Positions 26,174 to 35,605 of a stretch of DNA of 40,817 bases are shown piece after piece. Source of the stretch: Crocinitomicaceae bacterium (GTDB lineage: Bacteria > Bacteroidota > Bacteroidia > Flavobacteriales_D > Sanyastnellaceae). The position numbers and the translations under genes were made by a program. The stretch is taken from the NCBI GenBank assembly GCA_002693775.1, contig NZRP01000018.1:1-40817 (forward strand), given 5' to 3'. The notes beneath the pieces are model-generated. The model had not been told where the DNA came from and made no database searches. It saw only the letters and a program-made list of their open reading frames with translations. Position 1 is the stretch's first letter. The number at the start of each line of letters is the position of its first letter.

Positions 26174-28249
26174 TTAGTGAATTGAATTCACTTCAGGTAG
26201 GAAGCTAAACTGAGAGCTGTAGTACAGCATCTGTTCAGTAAAGTTGTCAGGAAAAGTAACATCAACTGAAATAATCTCTCCACTTTCTGCTCTAGTAGAC
26301 TCCATCTGAGGATTGATAAATCCTCCGTAAGGAGCAATATCCAGTGCTTCAGAACGCTCTAAAACTTCTTTATGGATAACTTGATCAACTTTAACTCCAT
26401 ATCCCTCAACAAGATTCTTTGCAGCTTCGTAATCACCCTGAGATTTAATTCGCTGAACCTCACGTAGAAGCTCACCAAACAAACCTCTCAACGCCTCGTA
26501 ATCCGTTATATCAACATATGTTTTACCCTCGCGCACGTATTTTCTGATTATTCCCTTACTAAGACCTTTTTCATAACACCAGTTACTCACCCAAGCTCTG
26601 TTTCTCATGTGAGCTTCTTCAATATCATCACCAAGCTCTAGTCTTACAACCTGAGTCATCATTCCATTTCTGATGTAGCTGTCGTATTCTGCTCTACCAA
26701 CTTCGATAGTCTTCATTAAGCCTAGTTCTACAAGCTTTTCATCAAGCAGGAAGTATAGTGCTACAAGGTCAGCTCTCCCCTCTTCAAGAGTTGAGCTGTA
26801 TTCCTTAATTGTCTCCTTAGGCGTATCAACGTCTTCTTCTAGTTTGCCTGACGCGTGACCTATCACCTCGTGCATAGCGGTATGAAGCTTTCCGGCAAGA
26901 GTGCCGTGAGCTTTCACTCTCTTGATCTCAACCTCATCGTGAGCAAACTCACTTAACATTCCACCACCGGAAGCTTTATCATAAGCGCTTACAATGTTTC
27001 CAAGGCTAACAGACTTAGATCCGTGGAGTTGGCGAATCCAGTTAGAGTTAGGAAGATTAACACCAATTGGTGTAGATGGCGACGCATCACCTGCTTCTCC
27101 AGCAACATTAACAACGTTGTAAGTGATACCAACTACCTCTTCCTTTTTATGCTCTTCCATAAATGGCATGTGATCCTCAAACCACTGAGCATTCTCCATA
27201 AGAGTTTGCATTCTAGCACTAGCCTCAAAGTCCTTAATCTCTACAACTGTTTCGTAACTTCCAGTGTATCCAAGTGGATCGTTGTATACCTCGATGAAAC
27301 CATTTATATAATCCACATCACCTTCAGTGTCTTGTACCCAGTTGATATTGTAAAGGCTCCACTTCTCAAGATCTCCTGTCTCGTAGTAATCAATCAGATG
27401 AGCTAGAGCAATGCTTTGTTTTTCGTTCTCAGTATAATTTTGAGCTTCATTTAACCACTTTACAATCTCTTCAATAGCATCGTTGTAAAGACCTCCAATC
27501 TTGTATACCTCTTCTACGATTTCTCCAGATTCTGTTTTTATAAGTCTAGAGTTCAAACCATACTCAACTGGACTTCTGTCACCTTCAATTTTAATTGAAG
27601 CGAAATATGCTTTTGCTTCTTCTGTAGTTACTTTAGGCCCGTAAAAATTAACAGCTGAACTTTCTACAAGGCCTAAGGTTCCATCCTGCTCTACTTTTTT
27701 ACTCTCAATTTCAGGGTTGAAAATCACCTCCATTAAATCATCAGAACACACTAAAGACGTTTCAGATAGCAAGTGATTAAAGTATTCCTTGCTGAATTCA
27801 GGCTGATGCTTCTTGTTTGAGTAGTGATGGTGTATTCCATTTGAAAACCAAATCCTCTTCAAGTACACCTCAAACTTACCCCATCCTTTTGTGCCTTTAT
27901 CACCTTTATAACTAGTGTAAATATTTTCAAGAAGGTTACGGACTCGCAGATTGTAGCGGTTATTCTGGTCATACATAATATCTCTTCCGCTAAGTCCAGC
28001 CATGTTCAAACAATACACTAATGCTTGTTGACGTTGAGAAAGCTGCTCCCATCCTGGGATTTGGTATCTAACAATTTTTAAATCAGCAAACTGCTCTGTT
28101 TGCCAAACAAAACCATCATCATCAGGCTCGCTAGCACCAACGTTTCCAGATGCATCTGCAGGTTGAAAATCCACAGAAGTGGGACCACCACATCCAGTAA
28201 TAACTATCAGGGAAAAGATTACTAAAATGGTATATTGACGCTTAGTCAT
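26174..28249 (-). CDS. Dipeptidyl-peptidase III-like M49 zinc peptidase, lipoprotein
   Basis: 691 aa from the ATG at 28249. Peptidases of family M49 remove dipeptides from the N terminus of oligopeptides. The zinc motif HEVIGH (residues 460-465) and the second motif EEGRAD (489-494; Glu490 the likely third ligand) are clear. The distance between them, about 24 residues, is shorter than in the human enzyme. The N terminus has a lipoprotein signal, a hydrophobic run ending VITGC, so it is probably anchored in the envelope and faces the periplasm. A longer frame begins at 28312, but that extension would bury the signal peptide. It is probably co-transcribed with the choice-of-anchor-B gene and divergent from lptF/G. 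Confidence 0.9.
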   Translation of the reverse strand: MTKRQYTILVIFSLIVITGCGGPTSVDFQPADASGNVGASEPDDDGFVWQTEQFADLKIVRYQIPGWEQLSQRQQALVYCLNMAGLSGRDIMYDQNNRYNLRVRNLLENIYTSYKGDKGTKGWGKFEVYLKRIWFSNGIHHHYSNKKHQPEFSKEYFNHLLSETSLVCSDDLMEVIFNPEIESKKVEQDGTLGLVESSAVNFYGPKVTTEEAKAYFASIKIEGDRSPVEYGLNSRLIKTESGEIVEEVYKIGGLYNDAIEEIVKWLNEAQNYTENEKQSIALAHLIDYYETGDLEKWSLYNINWVQDTEGDVDYINGFIEVYNDPLGYTGSYETVVEIKDFEASARMQTLMENAQWFEDHMPFMEEHKKEEVVGITYNVVNVAGEAGDASPSTPIGVNLPNSNWIRQLHGSKSVSLGNIVSAYDKASGGGMLSEFAHDEVEIKRVKAHGTLAGKLHTAMHEVIGHASGKLEEDVDTPKETIKEYSSTLEEGRADLVALYFLLDEKLVELGLMKTIEVGRAEYDSYIRNGMMTQVVRLELGDDIEEAHMRNRAWVSNWCYEKGLSKGIIRKYVREGKTYVDITDYEALRGLFGELLREVQRIKSQGDYEAAKNLVEGYGVKVDQVIHKEVLERSEALDIAPYGGFINPQMESTRAESGEIISVDVTFPDNFTEQMLYYSSQFSFLPEVNSIH

Positions 28250-28293
28250 GAAAAAGGATTCAAATGATATTAATAGGCTGCAATTTACGGGAG

Positions 28294-28301
28294 TATCTTT
28301 G
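28294..28301 (+). promoter_or_regulatory. -7 box (TATCTTTG) upstream of lptF/G
   Basis: Fits TAnnTTTG at every fixed position, 16 nt before the ATG at 28318, in the 68-nt gap between divergent genes. No clear -33 TTTG. Confidence 0.45.
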
Positions 28302-28317
28302 AGCCGAAGCAAATCTC

Positions 28318-29700
28318 ATGCGTAAAACCTCATATATAATGCTTCAGGCCTTTTTAAGGCCTCTTGCCATCACATTTCCAGTAGCTTTATTCGTACTGGA
28401 TATGCAGTTTCTGTGGGTATATGCAGACGATTTTATGGGAAAAGGCTTAGATATATTTGTTATAATGAAGCTTCTATTTTTTGCTTCAGCAAGGATTGTA
28501 AACTTAGCCCTTCCGCTAGCTGTTCTTGTTGCGAGCATTATGGCAATGGGTAATTTGTCAGAAAGAAATGAGTTAACTGCCATAAAGTCTGCGGGTATGC
28601 CTTTTCTAAAGATTCTAAGGCCTTTAATAATCTTAATGTTTTTCGTTTCAGCAGGGGCTCTATGGTTTAGCAGTTCCGCTTGGCCTACAGCAAACATGAA
28701 ATTCAGGGCTCTACTCTATTCTGTAACAAAGCAGAGACCAGCTCTAAACATTAAGCCTGGAGTATTCTACAATGGAATTGAAGGATTTGCTATTAGAGTT
28801 GAAGACAAATCGCTTGATGGCACATTAACTAACATCCTAATTCACGATCACAGAAGCCCAGATAATAATGCATCGAGGGTAATTAAAGCTAGCTCAGGGC
28901 TTATGTTTAATGATGAGAGTCGAGATGAGCTAGTAATTGAACTTAAAGATGGTATTAGTTATGAAGACCAAACTGAACCAAATGTCCGCCGTAAAGAGAA
29001 AACCTACCCGCACATTATATCTGAGTTTGACCATCAAGTTTTAAGAATAGACCTTAGATCATTAGATTTCGACTTAGCCGATGAAGGTCTTTTTAAAAGA
29101 TCATATGAAATGATGTCATTGCCGAAGCTTAAAGCTGCAACAGACTCACTTTATAATGAAGTTGAAAAGGAAAGAGAAGACCTTGTTAAGTATGGTAGAA
29201 GAGCTGTTTCATTAATTAATGACTCACTTACTACATCAGGAATAACAGCTTCTAACAATTCATTTATTAACGATCTAAGTCGAGTAGATAGAAATACGAC
29301 TTTTGCTGCAGCAAAGGACATAGCAAGAAATCAGGTTAGAGGGATTGAAAATCACATTAATAAAATTGAAGGTAAGCTTTTAAGAAGAGACAGGCACTCT
29401 ATAGAATGGCATAGAAAATTCATACTTGCAATTAGCTGTCTCGTTCTGTTTTTTGTTGGTGCACCACTCGGAGCGTTATTAAGAAAAGGCGGAATAGGCC
29501 TACCAATTGTAATTGCCTTAATTGTTTTTATGGCTTATTACATAATTTCTATGGTAGGTGAAGAAATGGTAAAGAGCGGATCTCTTAATCCAGGAATAGG
29601 CATGTGGTTGAGTACAATAGTTTTAATACCCATTGCAACTGTGCTAACGTATTTAGCAGCTAAAGGTGGAGGTAGATTTATTTTCACAAAAGCAAGCTGA
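28318..29700 (+). CDS. LptF/LptG-family permease (YjgP/YjgQ)
   Basis: 460 aa inner-membrane subunit of the Lpt ABC system that extracts lipopolysaccharide and passes it to the LptA bridge. There are three transmembrane segments at each end (N-terminal unit with NLALPLAVLVASIMAMGNLSERNELTAIKSAG; C-terminal unit with LVLFFVGAPLGALLRKGGIGLPIVIALI). Between them lies a periplasmic beta-jellyroll (residues ~130-240) and, unusually, a long charged, partly coiled-coil region (~255-355). Whether it is LptF or LptG cannot be told. A glycosyltransferase starts directly at the next base, which suggests an envelope-polysaccharide operon. Confidence 0.9.
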   Translation: MRKTSYIMLQAFLRPLAITFPVALFVLDMQFLWVYADDFMGKGLDIFVIMKLLFFASARIVNLALPLAVLVASIMAMGNLSERNELTAIKSAGMPFLKILRPLIILMFFVSAGALWFSSSAWPTANMKFRALLYSVTKQRPALNIKPGVFYNGIEGFAIRVEDKSLDGTLTNILIHDHRSPDNNASRVIKASSGLMFNDESRDELVIELKDGISYEDQTEPNVRRKEKTYPHIISEFDHQVLRIDLRSLDFDLADEGLFKRSYEMMSLPKLKAATDSLYNEVEKEREDLVKYGRRAVSLINDSLTTSGITASNNSFINDLSRVDRNTTFAAAKDIARNQVRGIENHINKIEGKLLRRDRHSIEWHRKFILAISCLVLFFVGAPLGALLRKGGIGLPIVIALIVFMAYYIISMVGEEMVKSGSLNPGIGMWLSTIVLIPIATVLTYLAAKGGGRFIFTKAS

Positions 29701-30867
29701 ATGAAGATTTTACAAATTTGTCCTAAACCACCTAGACCTCAAGTAGACGGAGGGTGTATTGCGATGGATGCAATGTCTAGTGGGCTTGAAAAGAATGGAC
29801 ACGATGTAAGAATCATAGCAATGTGTACAGAAAAGCATCCTGCTCCCAAAAATTCAGCTGATAAGTACAAACACATACGAATTTCTACTGCACTCAATCC
29901 CTTTAGTGCTCTAAATCACTTAATTCTAAATAAAAGCTATAATCTAGCAAGGTTTTTCAACGAGGATGTAGAACGAGAAATCACAAATGAATTAAGATCG
30001 TGCGAATATGATTTAGTAATTCTAGAATCTCTTTATGCGACTCCGTATTTAGGTGCAATAAGATGTACTAGCAAAGCTAAAGTTGTACTTAGATCTCACA
30101 ATCTTGAGCATGAGATTTGGAATGGACTTTCTGCGAAAAACTGGGGGCTGAAGAAATGGTATTTGAGAGTACTTGCTAAGCAGCTTGAAACAGCGGAAAG
30201 AGAGGTTGTGACCGGTGTTGATGCCGTAATTTCAATAACAGTCGAAGATGGGTCGTGGTTTAAGGAGGCTGGTGCGAGGAAGGTGCATGTAATGCCATTT
30301 GGATTAGATTTTAACAAATTAAAATCTGTAGGTGAAGTTGATCACGTTTTTCACTTTGGTTCGATGGATTGGGCACCAAACGTAGAAGGTGTGAGGTGGC
30401 TGTTGAAAGAGGTTTGGCCTAAGGTGTTAGAAATGAAAGCAGACGCCCAACTTGTACTAGCAGGGAGGAATATGCCTGAGGAATTCAAAACCAATTCGGA
30501 AAGAAACATAGCGGTGATAGGTGAAGTAGAGTCAGCTGAAGAATTCTTTAAGAGAAATGGTGTTGCGCTTGTTCCAATTCTAAGCGGATCAGGTATGAGG
30601 ATAAAGGCAGTTGAAGCACTAGGAAGAGGATTACCTATTATTGGGACATCATTGGGTTTGTGTGGATTAGGCCTCAAAGATGGCGTTAATGCTCAGATAG
30701 CTGATTCTGCAGAAGGGTTTGCACAAAAAATCTTATTATATTTAAACAGCAATGAACTTGCTGTCAAACAAGCATCATTGGGTGCTAAACACATCAGGAG
30801 TATATTCGATAACAACATCATTATCAAAGAACTAGAATTGTTTTTAAATAATTATATTGCATCATGA
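29701..30867 (+). CDS. Glycosyltransferase, GT4-like (GT-B fold)
   Basis: 388 aa. The N-terminal Rossmann half starts MKILQICPKPPRPQVDGG, with an acceptor-side Gly-rich turn. The C-terminal half has FGSMDWAPNVEGVRWLLKEV, QLVLAGRN and the donor-sugar site GSGMRIKAVEALGRGLPIIGT, with the conserved Glu. This fits retaining GT-B family 4 or a closely related group 1 transferase. Acceptor and sugar are unknown. The start codon follows the lptF/G stop with no gap, and its end overlaps the oxygenase gene by 4 nt, so all three are probably translated from one mRNA. A role in cell-surface glycan or LPS synthesis is inference. Confidence 0.87.
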   Translation: MKILQICPKPPRPQVDGGCIAMDAMSSGLEKNGHDVRIIAMCTEKHPAPKNSADKYKHIRISTALNPFSALNHLILNKSYNLARFFNEDVEREITNELRSCEYDLVILESLYATPYLGAIRCTSKAKVVLRSHNLEHEIWNGLSAKNWGLKKWYLRVLAKQLETAEREVVTGVDAVISITVEDGSWFKEAGARKVHVMPFGLDFNKLKSVGEVDHVFHFGSMDWAPNVEGVRWLLKEVWPKVLEMKADAQLVLAGRNMPEEFKTNSERNIAVIGEVESAEEFFKRNGVALVPILSGSGMRIKAVEALGRGLPIIGTSLGLCGLGLKDGVNAQIADSAEGFAQKILLYLNSNELAVKQASLGAKHIRSIFDNNIIIKELELFLNNYIAS

Positions 30868-31844
30868 CTTCAATCAAATTTAATCTTCAAGCGGGGATAC
30901 CAACATTGGATTTAAGGCGCTACACAAAAGGTACTGACGCTGATAAAAAAGCTTTTGCAGAAGAGCTTGGCGCAGCTTATAGACAGGTAGGGTTTGCTGC
31001 AATTAGTGGTCATGGAGTAAGGGATAAGCTTATTAAAGAAATGTATTCGGAAGTAAAATCTTTCTTTAGCATGCCTAAAAAAGATAAGCTCAAGTACTCA
31101 CTTTCTGGTAGTAATAATCAGAGAGGATTTGTTAAGTTTGGACAGGAACATGCAAAGGGAAATGACAGTGCTGATTTGAAGGAGTTTTGGCAAGTAGGCC
31201 AAACCCAAATACCCAACGGCGCTGACCTTAGCCACTACCCTCCCAATGTAGTTGTAGATGAATTCCCTGAGTTCTCTAAAAGGGCTGATGAACTTTATAA
31301 GAGCTTAGAATCTGTTGGCATTATCGTATTGGAAGCTATTGCAATGCATCTAGAATTGCCTCTTGATTATTTCACTGGGTACATGAAGGGTGGAAACAGC
31401 ATCTTGAGAGCAATACACTACCCTCCTATTACTAATGAGCCTGACTCTTCTGTTAGATCTGCAGCTCACGAGGATATTAATTTAATCACTCTTTTAATTG
31501 GAGCATCTGCTTCTGGACTTGAAGTGATGGGTGTTGATGGGAAATGGAATAAGGTGACTGCTGATAGTGAACATATCGTTATGAACTGTGGTGACATGCT
31601 GCAAAGACTGACTAACCATCAATTAAAATCCACGACACATCGGGTTGTGAATCCGCCGCGCGAGCTTTGGCATACGCCTAGATACAGCATCCCATTTTTT
31701 TGCCATCCTCAACCTCATATGAAGTTAGATGCACTTTCACAGTGTGTGCCAGCTGGTGCATCTCCAGTAGACGAACCTATTACAGCTGGAGAATACTTAA
31801 ATGAGAGACTTACTGAAATTGGTTTAAAAAATCAGCAAAAATAG
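30864..31844 (+). CDS. 2-oxoglutarate/Fe(II) oxygenase, isopenicillin-N-synthase-like
   Basis: 326 aa, the normal length for the isopenicillin N synthase-like family of non-haem iron dioxygenases. The N-terminal DIOX_N block reads IPTLDLRRYTKG and GFAAISGHGV. The iron facial triad is His202-Asp204 (SAAHEDINLITLL) and His259 (KSTTHRVVNPP). The co-substrate pair Arg273-Ser275 sits in PRYSIPFF. The substrate is unknown; members act on amino acids, peptides, flavonoids and gibberellins. It overlaps the glycosyltransferase gene by 4 nt. A lipoprotein gene follows after 33 nt. Confidence 0.9.
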   Translation: MTSIKFNLQAGIPTLDLRRYTKGTDADKKAFAEELGAAYRQVGFAAISGHGVRDKLIKEMYSEVKSFFSMPKKDKLKYSLSGSNNQRGFVKFGQEHAKGNDSADLKEFWQVGQTQIPNGADLSHYPPNVVVDEFPEFSKRADELYKSLESVGIIVLEAIAMHLELPLDYFTGYMKGGNSILRAIHYPPITNEPDSSVRSAAHEDINLITLLIGASASGLEVMGVDGKWNKVTADSEHIVMNCGDMLQRLTNHQLKSTTHRVVNPPRELWHTPRYSIPFFCHPQPHMKLDALSQCVPAGASPVDEPITAGEYLNERLTEIGLKNQQK

Positions 31845-31877
31845 GTGCTTGTCTTGCGCTCTTAGTATCTTCGCGAC

Positions 31878-32636
31878 ATGAAGTTTTTTATGTCAATTTT
31901 ATCTGTAATTATTTTAGCTGCTTCTATATATAGCTGTCAATCAGCCGAAGCTCATGATGTGAAACAAATCTCAAGTAATCCAACCAACTTTGATTGGAGC
32001 AACGACCCACTCGTGGTGAAAATTGACTATGACAATCTTCAGTCAGATTTAGATATAGATGAATTAGAAAATATAGTAGCTGATTTATACAATTATTTTC
32101 ACTTACAACAGACTGGTGATTCGGCAGATTTCCATGCTCATTTTCACTATTTCCCTAAGTATTATGATAATGACACTGTATTTAAGCCCATGTTATATAC
32201 GCAGACAAAGTCTTGGTGGGACAAGGGTTACAGGAATTCAGTAAAAGAAATCAATGTGGATTTTGCTAGTGAGTGGATTGATGAAAACACTCAAAAGGTA
32301 GCTCTTATTGGGTTTGACATAATCTACAGTCTAGAGTTTAGTGAAATTTTCCAAGGAACACCATCTTCTTTTGAGTTATTTATTAAGAATAAAATGCCAG
32401 ACGCTGATGTAAGGTATGAAGAGGAGTACGTTACAGGTTATAATGGAAAAACTGAACTAATTAGAAGAGTTGTTGCAGATGGAAACTCAGGTGTGTTTGT
32501 TTTTTCTGACCTGGATAAATATGACCCTCGTTTTATGTCATTAGATATTGGTAAAAACCCAGACACTAATAAACTGCTTAAGTGGGACACTAAGATTGAG
32601 CTTCTAAGAGCTAAAAAAGAAGCTGATGATAAGTAA
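31878..32636 (+). CDS. Hypothetical lipoprotein
   Basis: 252 aa, not recognised. The N terminus is a lipoprotein signal: MKFFMSILSVIILAASIYSC, with Cys20 as the likely lipidated residue. The mature part is acidic and rich in aromatic residues, with NYFHLQQTGDSADFHAHFHYFP in the first third and a mixed alpha/beta pattern (VALIGFDIIYSLEF). I see no known motif. A -7-like TATCTTCG lies 4 nt before the ATG. Its end overlaps the truncated dimethylargininase-like reading frame by 11 nt. Confidence 0.75.
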   Translation: MKFFMSILSVIILAASIYSCQSAEAHDVKQISSNPTNFDWSNDPLVVKIDYDNLQSDLDIDELENIVADLYNYFHLQQTGDSADFHAHFHYFPKYYDNDTVFKPMLYTQTKSWWDKGYRNSVKEINVDFASEWIDENTQKVALIGFDIIYSLEFSEIFQGTPSSFELFIKNKMPDADVRYEEEYVTGYNGKTELIRRVVADGNSGVFVFSDLDKYDPRFMSLDIGKNPDTNKLLKWDTKIELLRAKKEADDK

Positions 32637-32868
32637 GCTTTGTGTTAAAGACGAATCTTCTAAGTTAGAGGCAGTTGTTGTTGGTATTGCAGATGATTGG
32701 GGCCCCAACCCACTACCAGAGGAAGCAGTAGATCCTAAATCTAGAGAGCACCTTATAAATGGCACCTACCCTATTGAGTCAGATGTAAAAGCTGAACTTG
32801 AATGCCTTGCTAACAAACTTCAAGAAAATGGAGGGTCTACTTCGTTATGTAACACTACCTATTTTTAG
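32626..32868 (+). pseudogene. Truncated dimethylargininase/amidinotransferase-like remnant
   Basis: An 80-codon frame that resembles only the N terminus of Bacteroidota dimethylarginine dimethylaminohydrolase-like proteins (about 300 aa in full). The first ~70 residues fit: LEAVVVGIADDWG, DPKSREHLINGTYPIESDV, LANKLQENGG. Similarity then stops, the last ten residues look random, and a stop follows. All catalytic residues (Asp, His, Cys of the guanidino-modifying fold) would lie in the lost part. The next gene, ctlX, starts 12 nt later and is a complete member of the same superfamily. An internal deletion that removed about three quarters of the gene is the simplest reading. A short functional protein cannot be excluded, since the frame itself is intact. 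Confidence 0.7.
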
Positions 32869-32880
32869 GTCTTAAAATCT

Positions 32881-33828
32881 ATGCAAAGAACTCATAACAT
32901 ACTTATGATTAGACCAGCTGCCTTTAGAATGAATGAAGAAACAGCTGGAAACAACTACTATCAAAAAGTCCTAGACAACCTTAGTCCTCAAGAAGTAATG
33001 GACAAGGCAATCGAGGAGTTTGACGCTATGGTTGAAACTCTAAGATCTGAGGGAATGAACGTAATAGTGTTTGAGGACAATCCTGACTCTGACACACCTG
33101 ATTGTTTGTTCCCAAATAATTGGATTAGCTTTCACACTAATGGTCAAGCTGGTCTCGTAGGACTCTACCCTATGTTTGCCCCAAATAGAAGAGAAGAAAG
33201 AAGAGAAGACGTAATTGTAGACCTTAAACATATCCACAATTTTCAAATAGACGAAGTTGTTGATTTCACAGAGTTTGAAGATCATAATGTTTTTCTTGAG
33301 GGAACTGGCAGCATAGTCCTAGACAGAAATAACCGGAAAGCATACGCTGCAATCAGTCCTCGCACAGACCGAGTAGCATTTGAGCATTTTTGCGAAACTC
33401 TAGATTACGAAGGTGTAGTTTTCGAGGCAATGCAAACTGTTGGCGACAAGCGTGAGCAGATTTACCACACTAACGTGATGATGTGCGTAGGAAGTTCTTT
33501 TGCTACAATTTGTCTTGATAGCGTTGACCACCCAGAAGACAAAGCTCTTTTAAAAGAATCATTAGAGTCAGACGGCCTTGAAGTTATTACTCTTACTGAA
33601 GGGCAAATCGCGCAGTTTGCAGGCAATATGCTAGAAGTTGCCTCTAAGGATGACGACAAAGCTAGAATTGTTATGAGTAAATCAGCATTTAACACTCTTA
33701 CTGAAGACGACAGAGCGACTCTTTCAAAGCACGGAAAACTAGTTCCTGTTAGTCTTGACGTTATTGAAGCTTGCGGAGGAGGATCTGCAAGATGTATGAT
33801 GGCTGAAATCCACCTACCGACATGTTAA
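32881..33828 (+). CDS. ctlX: Citrulline utilization hydrolase CtlX (amidinotransferase superfamily)
   Basis: 315 aa, full length. It belongs to the guanidino-group-modifying (pentein) superfamily, with a buried Cys-His-Asp/Glu centre. Visible landmarks are the N-terminal ILMIRPAAFRMNEETAGNNYYQ, the PDCLFPNNWISFH motif, FLEGTGSIVLDR, QIYHTNVMMCVG (catalytic-type His) and CGGGSARCMMAEI (Cys305 near the C terminus). The family is proposed to release ammonia from citrulline; that assignment is family knowledge, not read here. It overlaps argS by 7 nt, so arginine-related genes are coupled here. Confidence 0.9.
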   Translation: MQRTHNILMIRPAAFRMNEETAGNNYYQKVLDNLSPQEVMDKAIEEFDAMVETLRSEGMNVIVFEDNPDSDTPDCLFPNNWISFHTNGQAGLVGLYPMFAPNRREERREDVIVDLKHIHNFQIDEVVDFTEFEDHNVFLEGTGSIVLDRNNRKAYAAISPRTDRVAFEHFCETLDYEGVVFEAMQTVGDKREQIYHTNVMMCVGSSFATICLDSVDHPEDKALLKESLESDGLEVITLTEGQIAQFAGNMLEVASKDDDKARIVMSKSAFNTLTEDDRATLSKHGKLVPVSLDVIEACGGGSARCMMAEIHLPTC

Positions 33829-35591
33829 GAATAGACGAGATACTAACTTCAGCAGTCCAAACCGGTTGCTCTGAACTTTTCACATCAACTCCAGAAATTA
33901 CTCAGATTTCTGTTCAGCAAACACGTCCGGAATTTAAAGGCGAAAGAACAGTTGTAGTCTTCCCATTTACACGTCTTTCTAGAAAGACACCTGAAGAAAC
34001 GGGCACCTTACTTGGAGAATATATAGTTGAAAACTGCGAAGACGTAACGTCGTTCCAAGTGGTAAAAGGCTTCCTTAACCTAAGCATATCAGATTCATAT
34101 TGGGCATCTGAACTTCAAGAAGCTGTAACTTGTGGCGCAGAGTTTGGGCTTCAGCCTGAATCATCTAAACCTCAGATAATGGTTGAGTACAGCTCTCCCA
34201 ACACCAACAAGCCCCTACACCTGGGCCACCTCAGAAACAACTTCCTGGGCTTCAGCGTTGCTGAAATTTTAAAAGCAGCTGGCCATTCTGTAGTAAAAGT
34301 CCAAATCATCAATGACCGTGGGATTCACATCTGCAAGTCCATGGTAGCATGGATCAAATTCGGAAATGGCGAAACCCCAGAATCATCTGGCCTCAAGGGT
34401 GATAAACTCGTAGGGAAATACTATGTTGCATTTGACAAGGCCTACAAAGCTGAAATCGCAGAACACGGCGAAAACAGCGCCCCCATCCTTCTAGAGGCTC
34501 GCGAAATGCTGCACAAGTGGGAAGCCGGCGACTCAGAAGTCCGCGCTCTCTGGTCTAAAATGAACGGCTGGGTCTATGACGGCTTCGACGCAACATACAC
34601 GGAAATGGGCGTAGACTTCAACAAGCTATACTACGAATCTGACACCTACCTCATAGGAAAGGTACAAGTAGAAAAAGGTGTTTCATCTGGAGCATTCAAA
34701 AAGCGCGAAGATGGTTCAGTTTGGGTTGACCTAACTGATAGTGGTCTTGACGAGAAACTTCTTCTCAGAAAAGACGGCACTGCTGTCTACATGACTCAAG
34801 ACATCGGAACAGCTATTCTACGCTTTGAAGACTTCCCTGCTTTAGACAGACAGGTCTACACTGTTGGAAACGAGCAAGAATATCACTTCAAGGTTTTATT
34901 TGAAATCCTAGGCAAACTAGGTGTTGAGCAAGGAGAACGATGTCACCACCTGAGCTACGGAATGGTAGAGCTTCCTGAGGGCAAAATGAAATCTCGTGAA
35001 GGCACTGTCGTTGACGCTGACGATCTACTACAAGAAATGCGCGAAACAGCTGAGGCTGTAGCAGTAGAAGCTGGAAAACTCGATAACATTCCCGAAGCTG
35101 ATCGTCCTGAGCTATTTAAGCAGGTGGGATACGGAGCACTTAAATATTTCCTTTTAAGAGTTGACCCCAAAAAATCAATAATGTTTGACCCTAAGGGAAG
35201 CATTGATTTCATCGGAAACACGGGACCATACATACAGTTCAACTACGTCCGTTCTCGCTCTGTCTTGCGCAACGCTAGTATTAAAGACTCGACTACATTA
35301 AAGATTAGCCAATCAGTTACTCTTGACGATACTGAAAAGGCACTTTTAATGACTGTATTAAGCCTTCCTGATGTTATTGAAGAGGCTGGCAAACTGTATG
35401 ACCCTTCGCTTGTAGCAAACCTATGCTACGATATCACTAAATCTTACAGCAGTTGGTATCAAGACCACCCTATTTTAAAGGAGGAAAACGAAGAGCTTCG
35501 CGATGCACGTCTTGCTATCTGCGCTCTTTGCAGTTCAGCTGTAAAAACAGGAATGTCACTATTGGGCGTTAGTATGCCAGAGCGCATGTAA
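33822..35591 (+). CDS. argS: Arginyl-tRNA synthetase
   Basis: 589 aa, the normal length. It charges tRNA-Arg with arginine (class I). Domains in order are an N-terminal additional domain (1-110), the catalytic Rossmann fold with VEYSSPNTNKPLHLGHLRNN (HIGH-type motif HLGH), the KMSKS-like loop EGKMKSREGT, and an alpha-helical anticodon-binding domain ending LLGVSMPERM. FIGNTGPYIQFNYVRSRSVLR is also characteristic. The start overlaps the end of ctlX by 7 nt. It converges with the DUF493 gene 14 nt downstream. Confidence 0.96.
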   Translation: MLRIDEILTSAVQTGCSELFTSTPEITQISVQQTRPEFKGERTVVVFPFTRLSRKTPEETGTLLGEYIVENCEDVTSFQVVKGFLNLSISDSYWASELQEAVTCGAEFGLQPESSKPQIMVEYSSPNTNKPLHLGHLRNNFLGFSVAEILKAAGHSVVKVQIINDRGIHICKSMVAWIKFGNGETPESSGLKGDKLVGKYYVAFDKAYKAEIAEHGENSAPILLEAREMLHKWEAGDSEVRALWSKMNGWVYDGFDATYTEMGVDFNKLYYESDTYLIGKVQVEKGVSSGAFKKREDGSVWVDLTDSGLDEKLLLRKDGTAVYMTQDIGTAILRFEDFPALDRQVYTVGNEQEYHFKVLFEILGKLGVEQGERCHHLSYGMVELPEGKMKSREGTVVDADDLLQEMRETAEAVAVEAGKLDNIPEADRPELFKQVGYGALKYFLLRVDPKKSIMFDPKGSIDFIGNTGPYIQFNYVRSRSVLRNASIKDSTTLKISQSVTLDDTEKALLMTVLSLPDVIEEAGKLYDPSLVANLCYDITKSYSSWYQDHPILKEENEELRDARLAICALCSSAVKTGMSLLGVSMPERM

Positions 35592-35605
35592 CGGTCTGGT
35601 CTTTA

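Noticed and set aside
27023-27406. 127-codon plus-strand frame
   Set aside because: Antisense to the M49 peptidase including conserved parts; translation is low-complexity and unlike a protein family.
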